Source: Bradyrhizobium diazoefficiens USDA 110
GTDB taxonomy: Bacteria; Pseudomonadota; Alphaproteobacteria; Rhizobiales; Xanthobacteraceae
NCBI RefSeq assembly: GCF_000011365.1
Contig: NC_004463.1
Coordinates: 8,480,001 to 8,544,000 of the forward strand
Length of the DNA: 64,000 nucleotides
Direction: 5' to 3'
Shown here: positions 8,331 to 21,237 of the stretch, piece after piece
Numbering within the stretch: the stretch's first letter is position 1
Layout: every line of letters starts with the position of its first letter
Notes under the pieces: generated by a model
Told to the model about the DNA's origin: nothing
Seen by the model: the letters and a program-made list of their open reading frames with translations, nothing else
Database searches by the model: none
Program-made: the position numbers and the translations under genes

Positions 8331-8820
8331 GGTCGACACGCTCCTGTCAGCCCCCGGATGGATCGCGCTCTTTCGCTTCTTGCGGCGTGGCGCGCCTTCC
8401 GAAGGGTCGATCCGAAGCTTCATTTGGGATTTCGGCGTCCACAGGGCCGGATCAGGGCGCGTTTGCTTCAAAACCAGGGCTGCGCAACTTTCGGAAAGCG
8501 ATTGATTGACAGATCGGGAATCGGGACTTTCGCGCGCTTGTGTGATAGACAAAAATTTGGCAAGGTGATGGTTAGGACAGGAAAGCTGTCTCAATTTTGC
8601 TTGCGGTTCCGGCATAGGGATTGCAACGAAAGTCGGTGCTTCCGAGCACCAAGAAGGCAACAGGCAAAGCCGTTCACGGGGACGTAGAACGCCTTGGCCT
8701 GAATTTAAGAAAATGCGGCTCGCAGCGGACGAGCGGTGACCCAGAGGCGGGTGCCGCGGAACGCCCAAGGTGCGCCGAAGATGGCGGTGAGACAGCTTGC
8801 CGCATGGAGAGGACGAGGAC
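8331..8820. other. Long divergent intergenic region upstream of gltB
   Basis: About 490 bases separate the PQ-rich gene from gltB, and no convincing gene was seen. A TTGACA at 8506-8511 lacks a matching -10. A candidate sigma-54 site and a small hairpin are listed separately. The rest shows no recognisable structure. Confidence 0.6.
8610..8625 (+). promoter_or_regulatory. Candidate sigma-54 (-24/-12) promoter for gltBD
   Basis: CGGCATAGGGATTGCA keeps the invariant GG and GC dinucleotides exactly 10 bases apart and has the TTGCA -12 block. The -24 block departs from TGGCAC at its first and last positions. A perfect 6-bp hairpin with a TCCG loop (8635-8650) falls at the expected transcript start. 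Nitrogen control of glutamate synthase by RpoN/NtrC would make sense, but no NtrC site was identified. Confidence 0.4.
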
Positions 8821-13554
<4,734 letters not shown>

Positions 13555-13566
13555 TTCTCAACTCGC

Positions 13567-13660
13567 GTCATTCCGGGGCGCGCAAAGCGCGAACCCGGAA
13601 TCTCGCAAACCAACCTCCAGGTTCCGGGTCTGCGCGCGGCGCGCGCATCCCGGAACGACG
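13567..13660. repeat. Palindromic repeat, CATTCCGGG family, copy 1
   Basis: It starts GTCATTCCGGGGCGCGC and ends CCCGGAACGAC, with two inner stems (GCGC/GCGC and CCGGAATC-like arms). The same family occurs at 15163, 18279, 32678 and 41583. This copy lies between gltB and gltD and could weaken or modulate read-through. Confidence 0.75.
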
Positions 13661-13695
13661 GCAAACAAACCTAAGCGGCAGGGACTTCGGGTTTA

Positions 13696-15147
13696 ATGGG
13701 CAAGATCACGGGTTTTCTGGAAATCGAACGGCACGACCGCAAGTACACCCCGGTCGCCGAGCGCGTGAAGCATTTTCACGAGTTCGTCGTTCCCTTGACC
13801 GAGAGGGAAACGCGCGACCAGGCCGCGCGCTGTATGAACTGCGGCATTCCCTATTGCCACGGCACAGGCTCGGTCGCGCCCGGCACGCCGGGCTGCCCGG
13901 TCAACAACCAGATCCCCGATTTCAACGACCTCGTCTATCAGGGCAACTGGGAAGAGGCCTCGCGCAACCTGCACTCGACCAACAATTTCCCGGAGTTCAC
14001 CGGGCGCATCTGCCCCGCGCCGTGCGAAGCGTCCTGCACGCTCAACATCGACGACAACCCGGTCACCATCAAGACGATCGAATGCGCGATCGTCGACCGC
14101 GCCTGGGACAATGGCTGGCTGAAGCCGGAAGTCGCCTCCGTCAAGACCGGCAAGAAGGTCGCAGTGATCGGCTCTGGACCCGCCGGCATGGCCTGCGCGC
14201 AGCAGCTCGCGCGCGCCGGCCACGACGTGCACCTGTTCGAGAAGTTCGCCAAGGCCGGCGGCTTGCTCCGTTACGGCATCCCCGACTTCAAGATGGAGAA
14301 GGGCATCATCGACCGCCGCGTCAAGCAGATGGAAGGCGAAGGCGTCACCTTCCACTACAACAGCCATGTCGGCGCTGACGGCAATGTCGATCCGCGCGAG
14401 ATGCTCAACGAGTATGACGCCGTGGCGCTGACCGGCGGCGCGGAAGCCCCGCGCGACCTGCCGATCCCCGGCCGCGATCTCCAAGGCATCCACTACGCCA
14501 TGGACTTCCTGCCGCAGCAGAATCGCCGCGTCTCCGAGGAGCCGCTGAACGGCGTCACCGAGATTTTGGCCGGCGGCAAGCATGTCGTCGTCATCGGCGG
14601 CGGCGACACCGGAAGCGACTGCATCGGCACCTCGCTGCGCCAGGGCGCGCTGTCCGTGACCCAGCTCGAGATCATGCCCGCCCCGCCCGAGCGCGAGAAC
14701 AAGGGCCTGACCTGGCCGAACTGGCCGCTGAAGATGCGCACCTCCTCCAGCCAGGCCGAAGGCGCGATCCGCGAATTCGCCGTGCTGACCCAGAAGTTTT
14801 CCGGCGAGAACGGCCAGGTCAAGAAGCTGCACTGCGTGCGCGTCGACGACAAGTTCAAGCCGATTGCCGGCACCGAGTTCGAGCTGGATGCCGAGCTCGT
14901 CCTGCTCGCCATGGGTTTCGTCCACCCCGTGCATGAGGGCCTGCTCAAGCTGCTCTCGGTCGAGCTCGACCCCCGCGGCAACGTCAAGGCCAACACGCTC
15001 GACTACCAGACCTCGCGTCCGAACGTGTTCACCGCCGGCGACATGCGGCGTGGGCAATCGCTGGTGGTCTGGGCGATCCGTGAGGGCCGGCTGTGTGCAA
15101 GGTCGATTGATACGTTCTTGATGGGGAAGACGGATCTGCCGCGGTAG
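13696..15147 (+). CDS. gltD: Glutamate synthase (NADPH), small subunit
   Basis: This 483-residue FAD/Fe-S protein oxidises NADPH and passes electrons to GltB. The N-terminal cysteines ([10 protein letters not shown], then [12 protein letters not shown]) are the low-potential 4Fe-4S ligands. The FAD-binding Rossmann motif is [17 protein letters not shown] at about residue 155. The NADPH-binding motif is [16 protein letters not shown] at about residue 298. A C-terminal [17 protein letters not shown] segment completes the flavin site. Length and motifs match the beta subunit. It lies downstream of gltB on the same strand. Confidence 0.97.
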   Translation: MGKITGFLEIERHDRKYTPVAERVKHFHEFVVPLTERETRDQAARCMNCGIPYCHGTGSVAPGTPGCPVNNQIPDFNDLVYQGNWEEASRNLHSTNNFPEFTGRICPAPCEASCTLNIDDNPVTIKTIECAIVDRAWDNGWLKPEVASVKTGKKVAVIGSGPAGMACAQQLARAGHDVHLFEKFAKAGGLLRYGIPDFKMEKGIIDRRVKQMEGEGVTFHYNSHVGADGNVDPREMLNEYDAVALTGGAEAPRDLPIPGRDLQGIHYAMDFLPQQNRRVSEEPLNGVTEILAGGKHVVVIGGGDTGSDCIGTSLRQGALSVTQLEIMPAPPERENKGLTWPNWPLKMRTSSSQAEGAIREFAVLTQKFSGENGQVKKLHCVRVDDKFKPIAGTEFELDAELVLLAMGFVHPVHEGLLKLLSVELDPRGNVKANTLDYQTSRPNVFTAGDMRRGQSLVVWAIREGRLCARSIDTFLMGKTDLPR

Positions 15148-15162
15148 GTTCGCCGCTCGCCG

Positions 15163-15266
15163 GTCATTCCGGGGCGCGCGAAGCGCGAGCCCGGAATCCA
15201 TTTATCCACGCCCCCTGACGCCCGATGGATTCCGGGTTCGCGCCAAATGGCGCGCCCCGGAATGAC
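15163..15266. repeat. Palindromic repeat, CATTCCGGG family, copy 2
   Basis: The outer arms GTCATTCCGGGGCGCGC and GCGCCCCGGAATGAC are nearly perfect inverted repeats, with nested arms CCGGAATCCAT/ATGGATTCCGG. It lies between the convergent gltD and the outer-membrane protein gene, where it may double as a transcript end. Confidence 0.8.
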
Positions 15267-15324
15267 GAGCGGAGAGAGCCGTGCTCTCGCGCCTCATCTC
15301 ACTCCAGACGCGTGCTGACAGGCG

Positions 15325-17049
15325 TCAATTCTGCAGCCTCACCCCCAGCATCACCACCGTGCCCTGCGAGCTCGAGGTCGGCTGGTTCGAATCCAGGATG
15401 TCGTGGCGCAGCGTGCCCTTGATCCAGATGTTGCGATTGAGCTTGTAGATCAGGTTGCCTTCGAGCGAGTAGGTTTTGTCGTTACGACCCTGGTTCTGGT
15501 AATCGTAGGTGCCGTAGGTGAACTTGCCGACCGCGGTGAGCCAGCGGCGGAAGTCGTGATCGACTTCGACCCCGTAGGTGTGCACCAGCACGCCGGAGGA
15601 GCCGGGGACCGTGGTCTCCGCGATCTGCGTGTCGGTGGCGAATTTCACCGTGGTCAGGCCGCTCGCGTTCCAGATCAGCGAGCCCGAGGTGAGGAAGCCC
15701 GAGAGCTGACTGAGGCGCGGGTCGACATAGTTGCGCGCAGAATAGCCGACCGAGACCTCGCCGGTGAGGATGCGCGAGAACTCGAAGGACGAGCCGACCT
15801 TGGCATAGCCGCCGTTTGAATCGCGGAAGTAGCCGTTGCGGTCGGCGGCCTGGTCGTGGACGCGGGTGTCGCCCTGGATCTCGACGAACGGCTTCAGGCC
15901 CGGCTTGAGCTCGTAGGAGAAGCGGCCGACCCCGCCGTACTGGTTGAAGTCGCGATCGTTGTTGCTGAAGGTCGAGCCGTCGGTGAGCTTTGAATCCGTG
16001 TAGGCGGTGCGATCCACGGTGGCGCCGGCGGCGACCTGGAAGCGGTTGAAGGTCTGGTCGAAGCCGATGGTCGTGCCATAGGTCGCATAGACCGGATATT
16101 TCTGGAGGCCGGCCTGCACGTTCGGGCTGCCGGGATTGTCGGTGGCGAGCCGCAGGCGCAGTTGCGAGGTCAGCTTGAGATCGCGGTCGACGTCGATGCG
16201 GCCGTCGACATGACCGGTGAAATCGGGCCGGTCGATCTCGACCGGCGAGGGCGAGGCGAAGCCGTCGATCGTCGCCGGCATGTTGTTGGTGTAGCCCGAG
16301 AACGAGCCGCGCAAATCGGCGACCAGCGCGTGGCGCTCCCAGTCGGACGCCACGAGGAGGTCGGGCGCGACGACGTAGACCGGCGAGCCGACCGGCTTGT
16401 TCAGACGCGCCGGGTTGGTGTCATAGCCGGCGGAGAGCTCGAGCCCGCCCTTGATCAGGAAGCTGCCGGCATAATCGCCGACCGCGCCGAACGCGTCGTC
16501 ATCGGCCTTGAGGCGGCGGCGCAGCGGCTGGCCGGGCACGCTGCCGGCCATCGCCGGCGGCACCGGCACCTTGTGCGCGGTCTCCGACGGCGGCGGCGCG
16601 ATGCGCGGCGGGCCGAGCGTCCTGTCCGGCGTTGCCGGCGGCACCGGCGAGCCGGGTCCGACCGGGCGCTTCGGTTTCGGCTGCCCGGGATAGAGCTTGG
16701 GCTGCTGCCGCTTGCGGTTGAGCGAGTCGTAACCCGAGCCGCTGGCGCCGTTGGCGGCCGGCAGGCCGTAGGTCGGCACCTGGCCGACGCGCGAGGTCGC
16801 CGGCGTCTGCTGGCGCTTGCGCGGGTCGGCATTGGGATCGGGCAGCGCCGGCAGCGCGTCCGAGGGCGCCTGCGGCACGCCCGCCGTGCGGCGCGTCGGC
16901 AGTGTCTCAGGCGCGGCGAAGCCGCCGCGGTTGGGATTGAACAGGTCAGGCGTGAGGCTCTGGGCGGCGACTGGGCCGCTTTGCAGGGCCGTCAGCGCAA
17001 GACACGGCAAAGCCGCGCGCAGGAAATGCGCGCGTTTGCTCCGGCCCAT
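15325..17049 (-). CDS. Outer-membrane beta-barrel protein
   Basis: This 574-residue protein has a signal peptide (RAALPCLALTALQSGPVAAQ). A ~150-residue Pro-rich periplasmic stretch follows with repeated PPATPD/PPSE motifs. The remainder is beta-rich with alternating aromatic and polar residues, such as GGLELSAGYDTNPARL, VGYSARNYV and the terminal VVMLGVRLQN. Ending in an aromatic or polar residue after a strand is typical of barrels, here ending in N. The role is unknown; porin, receptor or exopolysaccharide export are possible. ATG 17049 is preferred; an in-frame GTG lies 18 bases upstream. It is divergent from kdsD, which may hint at an envelope link. Confidence 0.78.
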   Translation of the reverse strand: MGRSKRAHFLRAALPCLALTALQSGPVAAQSLTPDLFNPNRGGFAAPETLPTRRTAGVPQAPSDALPALPDPNADPRKRQQTPATSRVGQVPTYGLPAANGASGSGYDSLNRKRQQPKLYPGQPKPKRPVGPGSPVPPATPDRTLGPPRIAPPPSETAHKVPVPPAMAGSVPGQPLRRRLKADDDAFGAVGDYAGSFLIKGGLELSAGYDTNPARLNKPVGSPVYVVAPDLLVASDWERHALVADLRGSFSGYTNNMPATIDGFASPSPVEIDRPDFTGHVDGRIDVDRDLKLTSQLRLRLATDNPGSPNVQAGLQKYPVYATYGTTIGFDQTFNRFQVAAGATVDRTAYTDSKLTDGSTFSNNDRDFNQYGGVGRFSYELKPGLKPFVEIQGDTRVHDQAADRNGYFRDSNGGYAKVGSSFEFSRILTGEVSVGYSARNYVDPRLSQLSGFLTSGSLIWNASGLTTVKFATDTQIAETTVPGSSGVLVHTYGVEVDHDFRRWLTAVGKFTYGTYDYQNQGRNDKTYSLEGNLIYKLNRNIWIKGTLRHDILDSNQPTSSSQGTVVMLGVRLQN

Positions 17050-17258
17050 GCCTGGAGACGACCCCACGATGGAATTACCCCAACGAAATCAAATACTTTC
17101 GCGACGGTTCCCGCCGGCTGGCAGAAACCATCGTTAATGGAGTTAAAACAATTATGGTTAATGACCCGTTGAGGGTCGGGGCGGCCGCGTCGCCTCATAC
17201 GCCGAGGCGTGCTAAGCAGGCACCAACGGGCCATCGCCCCTCCTCCCTGGACCTGAAC

Positions 17259-18266
17259 ATGCCGAGTTCGAAACCGCTGATGACCCAATCATCCGGCCCC
17301 ATTCCCGCCAGCGTCGAATCCGCGCTCCGCACCCTGGAGACAGAGAGCGGCGGCATCAACGCGCTCGCCGCCGCCCTGCGCGGCCCGCTGGGTGCGACCT
17401 TCGCCAAGGCGGTCGACATGATCCGGCAGGCCAAGGGTCGCGTCATCGTCACCGGGCTCGGCAAGTCAGGTCATATGGGGCGCAAGATCGCCGCGACGCT
17501 GGCCTCGACCGGCACGCCCGCCTTCTTCGTTCACACCGCTGAAGCCGCCCATGGCGACCTCGGCATGATCACCGCGGACGACGTCATCATGGCGCTGTCC
17601 TGGTCCGGCGAGCAGCCGGAGATGAAGACCCTCGTGAACTATTCGGCGCGCTTTGCGATCCCCATGATCGCGGTGACGTCGAACGCGGCGTCCTCGTTGG
17701 GGCAAGCCGCCGACCTCGTGATCGAGCTGCCGAAGGCGCGCGAGGCCTGCCCGCACAATCTGGCGCCGACCACCTCGACGCTGATGCAGGCTGCGATCGG
17801 CGATGCGCTCGCGATCGCGCTGCTCGAAGGCCGCGGCTTCACCGCGCTGGAGTTCGCGCATTTCCATCCCGGCGGCAAGCTCGGCGCGATGCTGAAATTC
17901 GTCCGCGACTACATGCGCACCGGCGCGGAGATCCCGGTCAAGCCTGAAGGCACCAAGATGTCGGAGGCCGTGGTCGAGATGTCGGCCAAGGGACTGGGCT
18001 GCGTCTGCATCGTCAACGACGCGAATGAGGCCGTCGGCATCATCACCGACGGCGATCTGCGCCGTCACATGCGTCCCGACCTGCTGACAGTGTCGGTCGA
18101 CGACATCATGACCAGGCAGCCCAAGTCCGTGCCGCCCTCGATGCTCGCCACCGAGATGATCGAGGTGCTGAACACCCGCAAAATCACGACGCTGCTGGTG
18201 ACCGAGGCGGGCAAGGTCGTGGGCATCGTGCATTTGCACGATCTGCTGCGCGCGGGCGTGGCGTAG
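17259..18266 (+). CDS. kdsD: Arabinose-5-phosphate isomerase, KpsF/GutQ/KdsD family
   Basis: This 335-residue cytoplasmic enzyme converts ribulose-5-phosphate to arabinose-5-phosphate, the first step to KDO of lipopolysaccharide. The SIS domain occupies about residues 35-200 and contains VTGLGKSGHMGRKIAATLASTG, the sugar-phosphate loop, and the TAEAAHGDLGMI motif with the functional His. Two CBS domains fill the C-terminal 120 residues, ending GIVHLHDLLRAG. Length and architecture match KdsD. ATG 17259 is used; an ATG at 17280 is also possible, and neither has a strong ribosome-binding site. Confidence 0.93.
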   Translation: MPSSKPLMTQSSGPIPASVESALRTLETESGGINALAAALRGPLGATFAKAVDMIRQAKGRVIVTGLGKSGHMGRKIAATLASTGTPAFFVHTAEAAHGDLGMITADDVIMALSWSGEQPEMKTLVNYSARFAIPMIAVTSNAASSLGQAADLVIELPKAREACPHNLAPTTSTLMQAAIGDALAIALLEGRGFTALEFAHFHPGGKLGAMLKFVRDYMRTGAEIPVKPEGTKMSEAVVEMSAKGLGCVCIVNDANEAVGIITDGDLRRHMRPDLLTVSVDDIMTRQPKSVPPSMLATEMIEVLNTRKITTLLVTEAGKVVGIVHLHDLLRAGVA

Positions 18267-18278
18267 CTTCAAGCACAG

Positions 18279-18355
18279 TCATTCCGGGGCGATGCGAAGC
18301 ATCGAACCCGGAATCTCGAGATTCCGGGTTCACGCTTCGCGTGCCCCGGAATGAC
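18279..18355. repeat. Palindromic repeat, CATTCCGGG family, copy 3
   Basis: This compact copy has outer arms GTCATTCCGGGGC and GCCCCGGAATGAC, nested hairpins GATGCGAAGCATC and ACGCTTCGCGT, and a central CCGGAATCTCGAGATTCCGG palindrome. It sits between the convergent kdsD and CMD-like gene ends. Confidence 0.85.
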
Positions 18356-18363
18356 AGCGAGGG

Positions 18364-18915
18364 CTACGCCGGAAACTGCGCCGCCTTTTCCTCCAGCGGC
18401 AGCCGCAAGCCGTTCGCCAGATACGACACCGTGCGATAGAAGCCGCACAGCAGCATGATCTCCAGAATCTGCGCCTCGTCGTAATGCGCCGCGAGCGCGG
18501 CGAATTCCGCGTCGGTGAACGTCGAGCGGTGATGCAGCGCATCGACGGCGGCAATCAGCGCCTGCTCGTCCAGTGACCAGCAGGCTGATGTCGCATCGCC
18601 CTCTACGGTCGCGCGGACCTCCTCCTCCGTGAGGCGCGCCGGCCCGGCAAAGACCGCGACATGCACACCCCATTCGTATTCGCATTTGCTCAGCGCGCAG
18701 GTGCGGTCGATCACGATCTCGCGCTGGCGCAGGGACAGCGGCCCGGGATCGAGCAGCCCGCCGGCGCGAAACTTGTCCCAGGCGCGGCCGTGGCCCGCCA
18801 TCACCCGGAACAGCACCAGCGGCGGCGCGCCGCGCATGATGCGGTCGAACTGCGCCTGGATCTCCGGGGGATAAGGCGGCGCGAGCGGCGCAATGCGCGG
18901 TGTGGCCCGGGACAT
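18364..18915 (-). CDS. Carboxymuconolactone decarboxylase / AhpD-like protein
   Basis: This 183-residue all-helical protein has the CMD-family core REIVIDRTCALSKCEYEWGVHVAVFAG, including the conserved Cys, Glu and His positions of the AhpD-like active site. Family members act as peroxidase partners, decarboxylases or other small-molecule enzymes, so the reaction cannot be given. The gene is divergent from an HxlR-family regulator, with a doubled palindrome between them and within its promoter region. It is therefore probably the regulator's target, as is usual for redox- or aromatic-responsive HxlR pairs. Confidence 0.85.
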   Translation of the reverse strand: MSRATPRIAPLAPPYPPEIQAQFDRIMRGAPPLVLFRVMAGHGRAWDKFRAGGLLDPGPLSLRQREIVIDRTCALSKCEYEWGVHVAVFAGPARLTEEEVRATVEGDATSACWSLDEQALIAAVDALHHRSTFTDAEFAALAAHYDEAQILEIMLLCGFYRTVSYLANGLRLPLEEKAAQFPA

Positions 18916-18929
18916 CGGCCGTCTCCGTT

Positions 18930-18968
18930 GCTACAATTATCGTAGCGATACGCTACACTATCTGTAGC
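18930..18968. promoter_or_regulatory. Double-palindrome operator between CMD-like gene and HxlR regulator
   Basis: GCTAC-N7-GTAGC occurs twice in tandem, at 18930-18946 and 18952-18968, separated by five bases (GATAC). The AT-rich centres are similar. It fills the 72-base divergent promoter region. A dimeric winged-helix regulator would be expected to bind each half; tandem binding would give cooperative control of both genes. Confidence 0.75.
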
Positions 18969-18987
18969 GCGACGCAAGAGGACGACG

Positions 18988-19314
18988 ATGGCGAAACAGG
19001 CCGGTTCGACAACACGCAACGTCCGCGGCTCGCGCACCGGACGGCCGATCATGGCGCTGCTCGACCTGCTCGGCCGGCGCTGGACCTTGCGTATCCTGTG
19101 GGAGTTGCGCGAGGAGCCCCTCACCTCCCGCGCATTGCGCATGGCGTGCGACGAGGCTTCGCCCACGGTGCTGCAAGCGCGGCTGGACGATTTGCGCGAG
19201 GCGGGGTTCGTGGAGCTCGGCGAAGGCGGAGGCTATGGGCTGACGCCGCTCGGGCGGGACTTGTGCGAGACGTTCATGCCGCTGCACAGATTCGCGGAGA
19301 GGTGGAGGAAGTAG
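18988..19314 (+). CDS. HxlR-family winged helix-turn-helix transcriptional regulator
   Basis: This 108-residue protein has the HxlR core MALLDLLGRRWTLRILWELREEPLTSRALR, followed by a recognition helix (SPTVLQARLDDLREAGFVEL) and a beta-hairpin wing (GGGYGLTPLGRDL). No separate ligand domain is present, as usual for the family; sensing often uses a Cys, and one Cys lies just before the recognition helix (MACDEASP). It is expected to regulate itself and the divergent CMD-like gene through the tandem palindromes upstream. Confidence 0.9.
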   Translation: MAKQAGSTTRNVRGSRTGRPIMALLDLLGRRWTLRILWELREEPLTSRALRMACDEASPTVLQARLDDLREAGFVELGEGGGYGLTPLGRDLCETFMPLHRFAERWRK

Positions 19315-19345
19315 AATCGGAACATCTGCCGCGCGCTCCAATCTT

Positions 19346-19489
19346 CCTTCTCCCCTTGTGGGAGAAGGTGGCGCGAAGCGCCGGATGAGGGGTTTTCTCC
19401 GCAAACTCAGCGCTGCGTTGGAGGAGGGAGACCCCTCACCCGTCTCGCCGCTACGCGGCGAGCCCCCTCTCCCACAAGGGGAGAGGGGA
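19346..19489. repeat. Palindromic repeat, CTCCCCTTGTGGGAG family
   Basis: The left arm contains CCTTCTCCC-CTTGT-GGGAGAAGG and a GGCGCGAAGCGCC hairpin. The right arm contains TCGCCGCTACGCGGCGA and CCCTCTCCC-ACAAG-GGGAGAGGG. The halves are imperfect inverted copies of one another around a 40-base centre. The element fills the gap between the HxlR and NfeD gene ends and may terminate both. Confidence 0.75.
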
Positions 19490-19497
19490 AGAGAAAA

Positions 19498-19941
19498 CTA
19501 CGCCACCGCTACCGTCAGATTCACGCCGTCCACCTGCACCACCTTCACGCGCGTCCCGGCCGGCGTATCGGGACCTGCGACGCGCCAGACCGTGTCGCCG
19601 ATGCGCATGGTGCCGTTGCCGTCGACGATCGGCTTCTCCAGCGTGAACTCACGGCCGAGCAGCGCCTCGGTGCGCTTGTTGAGGAAGGGGCTTGCGCTTG
19701 CATCGGGCCTCGGCCGGGCGAGCCGCCGCCACACCGGCACGGCGGCGGCAGCGAAGATCGCGAACATCACGAGCTGAGTCTGCCAGGACAGATGAACGGC
19801 GAACGAGATCAGGCCCACCAGCAAAGCGGCGAGCCCGAGCCAGAACAGGAATACGCCCGGTGCGATCGTCTCCAGCGCCATCAGGATGAAGGCAAAGATC
19901 AGCCAGTTCCAGGTGCCGAGCGATACGAACGTGTCGGTCAT
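19498..19941 (-). CDS. NfeD-family membrane protein
   Basis: This 147-residue protein has two to three hydrophobic segments (LIFAFILMALETIAPGVFLFWLGLAALLVGLI and QLVMFAIFAAAAVPV) and then a C-terminal OB-fold-like domain (ALLGREFTLEKPIVDGNGTMRIGDTVWRV). This is the short, protease-less NfeD type, which partners SPFH/stomatin proteins in inner-membrane microdomains. The SPFH gene lies immediately upstream on the same strand, 61 bases away, so the pair is probably an operon. The C-terminal Cys-free OB domain would face the cytoplasm. Confidence 0.9.
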   Translation of the reverse strand: MTDTFVSLGTWNWLIFAFILMALETIAPGVFLFWLGLAALLVGLISFAVHLSWQTQLVMFAIFAAAAVPVWRRLARPRPDASASPFLNKRTEALLGREFTLEKPIVDGNGTMRIGDTVWRVAGPDTPAGTRVKVVQVDGVNLTVAVA

Positions 19942-20002
19942 GATACGACCTCTGAATATTGACGCATGCCGTTTTCAAAAGAACCGCGTCATGCGCCGGT
20001 GA

Positions 20003-21007
20003 CTATCCCTGCCGCGGCGGCACCGCCGGCGGCGTACTGCCGGTCGGAGGCACAGAGCCCGGGCGGCGAGCAGCGGCAGCCGCAGACGCCGCGCTTTCGC
20101 CGAACGTTGCTTTCGCGATCTCGCCGATGCCGGCGAGCGAGCCGAGCATGCTGGTGGCTTCGATCGGCAGCATGATGATCTTCTGGTTCGGCGAGTCCGC
20201 GAACTGGCCGAACGCCTTGATATATTTGTCGGCGATAAAATAGTTCAACGCCGCGACGTCGCCCTTGGCGATGGCTTCACTGACCATCTGCGTCGCCTTG
20301 GCCTCGGCCTCCGCGGACCGCTCGCGGGCCTCGGCGTCGCGGAACGCGGCTTCCTTGCGGCCCTCGGCCTGGAGGATCTGGCCCTGCTTGGCGCCTTCCG
20401 CGCGCAGGATCTCCGACTGTCGCTGGCCTTCGGCGGCCAGAATGTCGGCGCGCTTGACGCGCTCCGCCTTCATCTGGCGGCCCATCGCCTCGACGAGATC
20501 GGCGGGCGGCACGATGTCCTTGATCTCGATGCGGTTGACCTTCAGGCCCCAGGGCGAGACCGCCGCATCGACGACGCGCAACAGGCGCTCGTTGATCTCG
20601 TCGCGATGCGACAGCACCTGGTCGAGATCCATCGCGCCCATCACCGAGCGGATGTTGGTCATGGTCAGGACCGTGATGGCCTGGGTCAGGTTGGAGACCT
20701 CGTAGCTCGCCTTGGCGGCGTCGAACACCTGGTAGAAGGCGACGCCGTCCACCGTCACGGTGGCGTTGTCCTTGGTGATCACCTCCTGCTCGGGAATGTC
20801 GATCACCTGCTCCATCATGTTGATCTTGCGCCCGACGCGATCGAAATAGGGCACGATCAGGTTGAGCCCGGGGCTCAGCGTCTGGGTGTACTTGCCGAAC
20901 CGCTCGATGGTCCAGTCATAGCCCTGCGGGACGGTCTTCACGCCGGCAATCAGCGTGACGATGACGAGCAAAACCAGAACAATCGCGAAAATGTCGAAAC
21001 CGCTCAT
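20003..21007 (-). CDS. SPFH/Band 7 (stomatin-like, QmcA type) membrane protein
   Basis: This 334-residue protein has one N-terminal transmembrane helix (FDIFAIVLVLLVIVTLIAGV), then the Band 7 domain starting VPQGYDWTIERFGKYTQTLSPGLNLIVPYFD. A coiled-coil stretch rich in ILRAEGAKQGQILQAEGRKEA follows, with a Pro/Ala tail. Such proteins form oligomeric membrane scaffolds that modulate FtsH-type proteases and membrane quality control. ATG 21007 is chosen because GGAGGA precedes it by five bases; the upstream in-frame codon at 21049 has none. It is paired with the NfeD gene downstream. Confidence 0.92.
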   Translation of the reverse strand: MSGFDIFAIVLVLLVIVTLIAGVKTVPQGYDWTIERFGKYTQTLSPGLNLIVPYFDRVGRKINMMEQVIDIPEQEVITKDNATVTVDGVAFYQVFDAAKASYEVSNLTQAITVLTMTNIRSVMGAMDLDQVLSHRDEINERLLRVVDAAVSPWGLKVNRIEIKDIVPPADLVEAMGRQMKAERVKRADILAAEGQRQSEILRAEGAKQGQILQAEGRKEAAFRDAEARERSAEAEAKATQMVSEAIAKGDVAALNYFIADKYIKAFGQFADSPNQKIIMLPIEATSMLGSLAGIGEIAKATFGESAASAAAAARRPGSVPPTGSTPPAVPPRQG

Positions 21008-21237
21008 ATTTCCTCCAAGGCGGGAAAAAGCCCTTTCCCGCGCTGTCATTGGTCGGGAACGCGACCTTACTGGTTCAGCGGTTACGATTCACGTCGGCAT
21101 TCGGACGATTCTGCACAAGACGAACTCGGGGGGAAACGGTCATGATATGTATTTCCGAAAGGCTCTTGAAAGCGTCCGGGCGCAGACCTAACGGCGAAAG
21201 TTAACGAATCCGGACATGTCGTCCGTCACGGACGACT

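Noticed and set aside
8506..8511. TTGACA as the -35 of a gltB housekeeping promoter
   Set aside because: No -10-like hexamer at 16-18 bases downstream.
13693..15201. 502-residue minus-strand frame opposite gltD
   Set aside because: Shadow frame; composition atypical and overlaps gltD completely.
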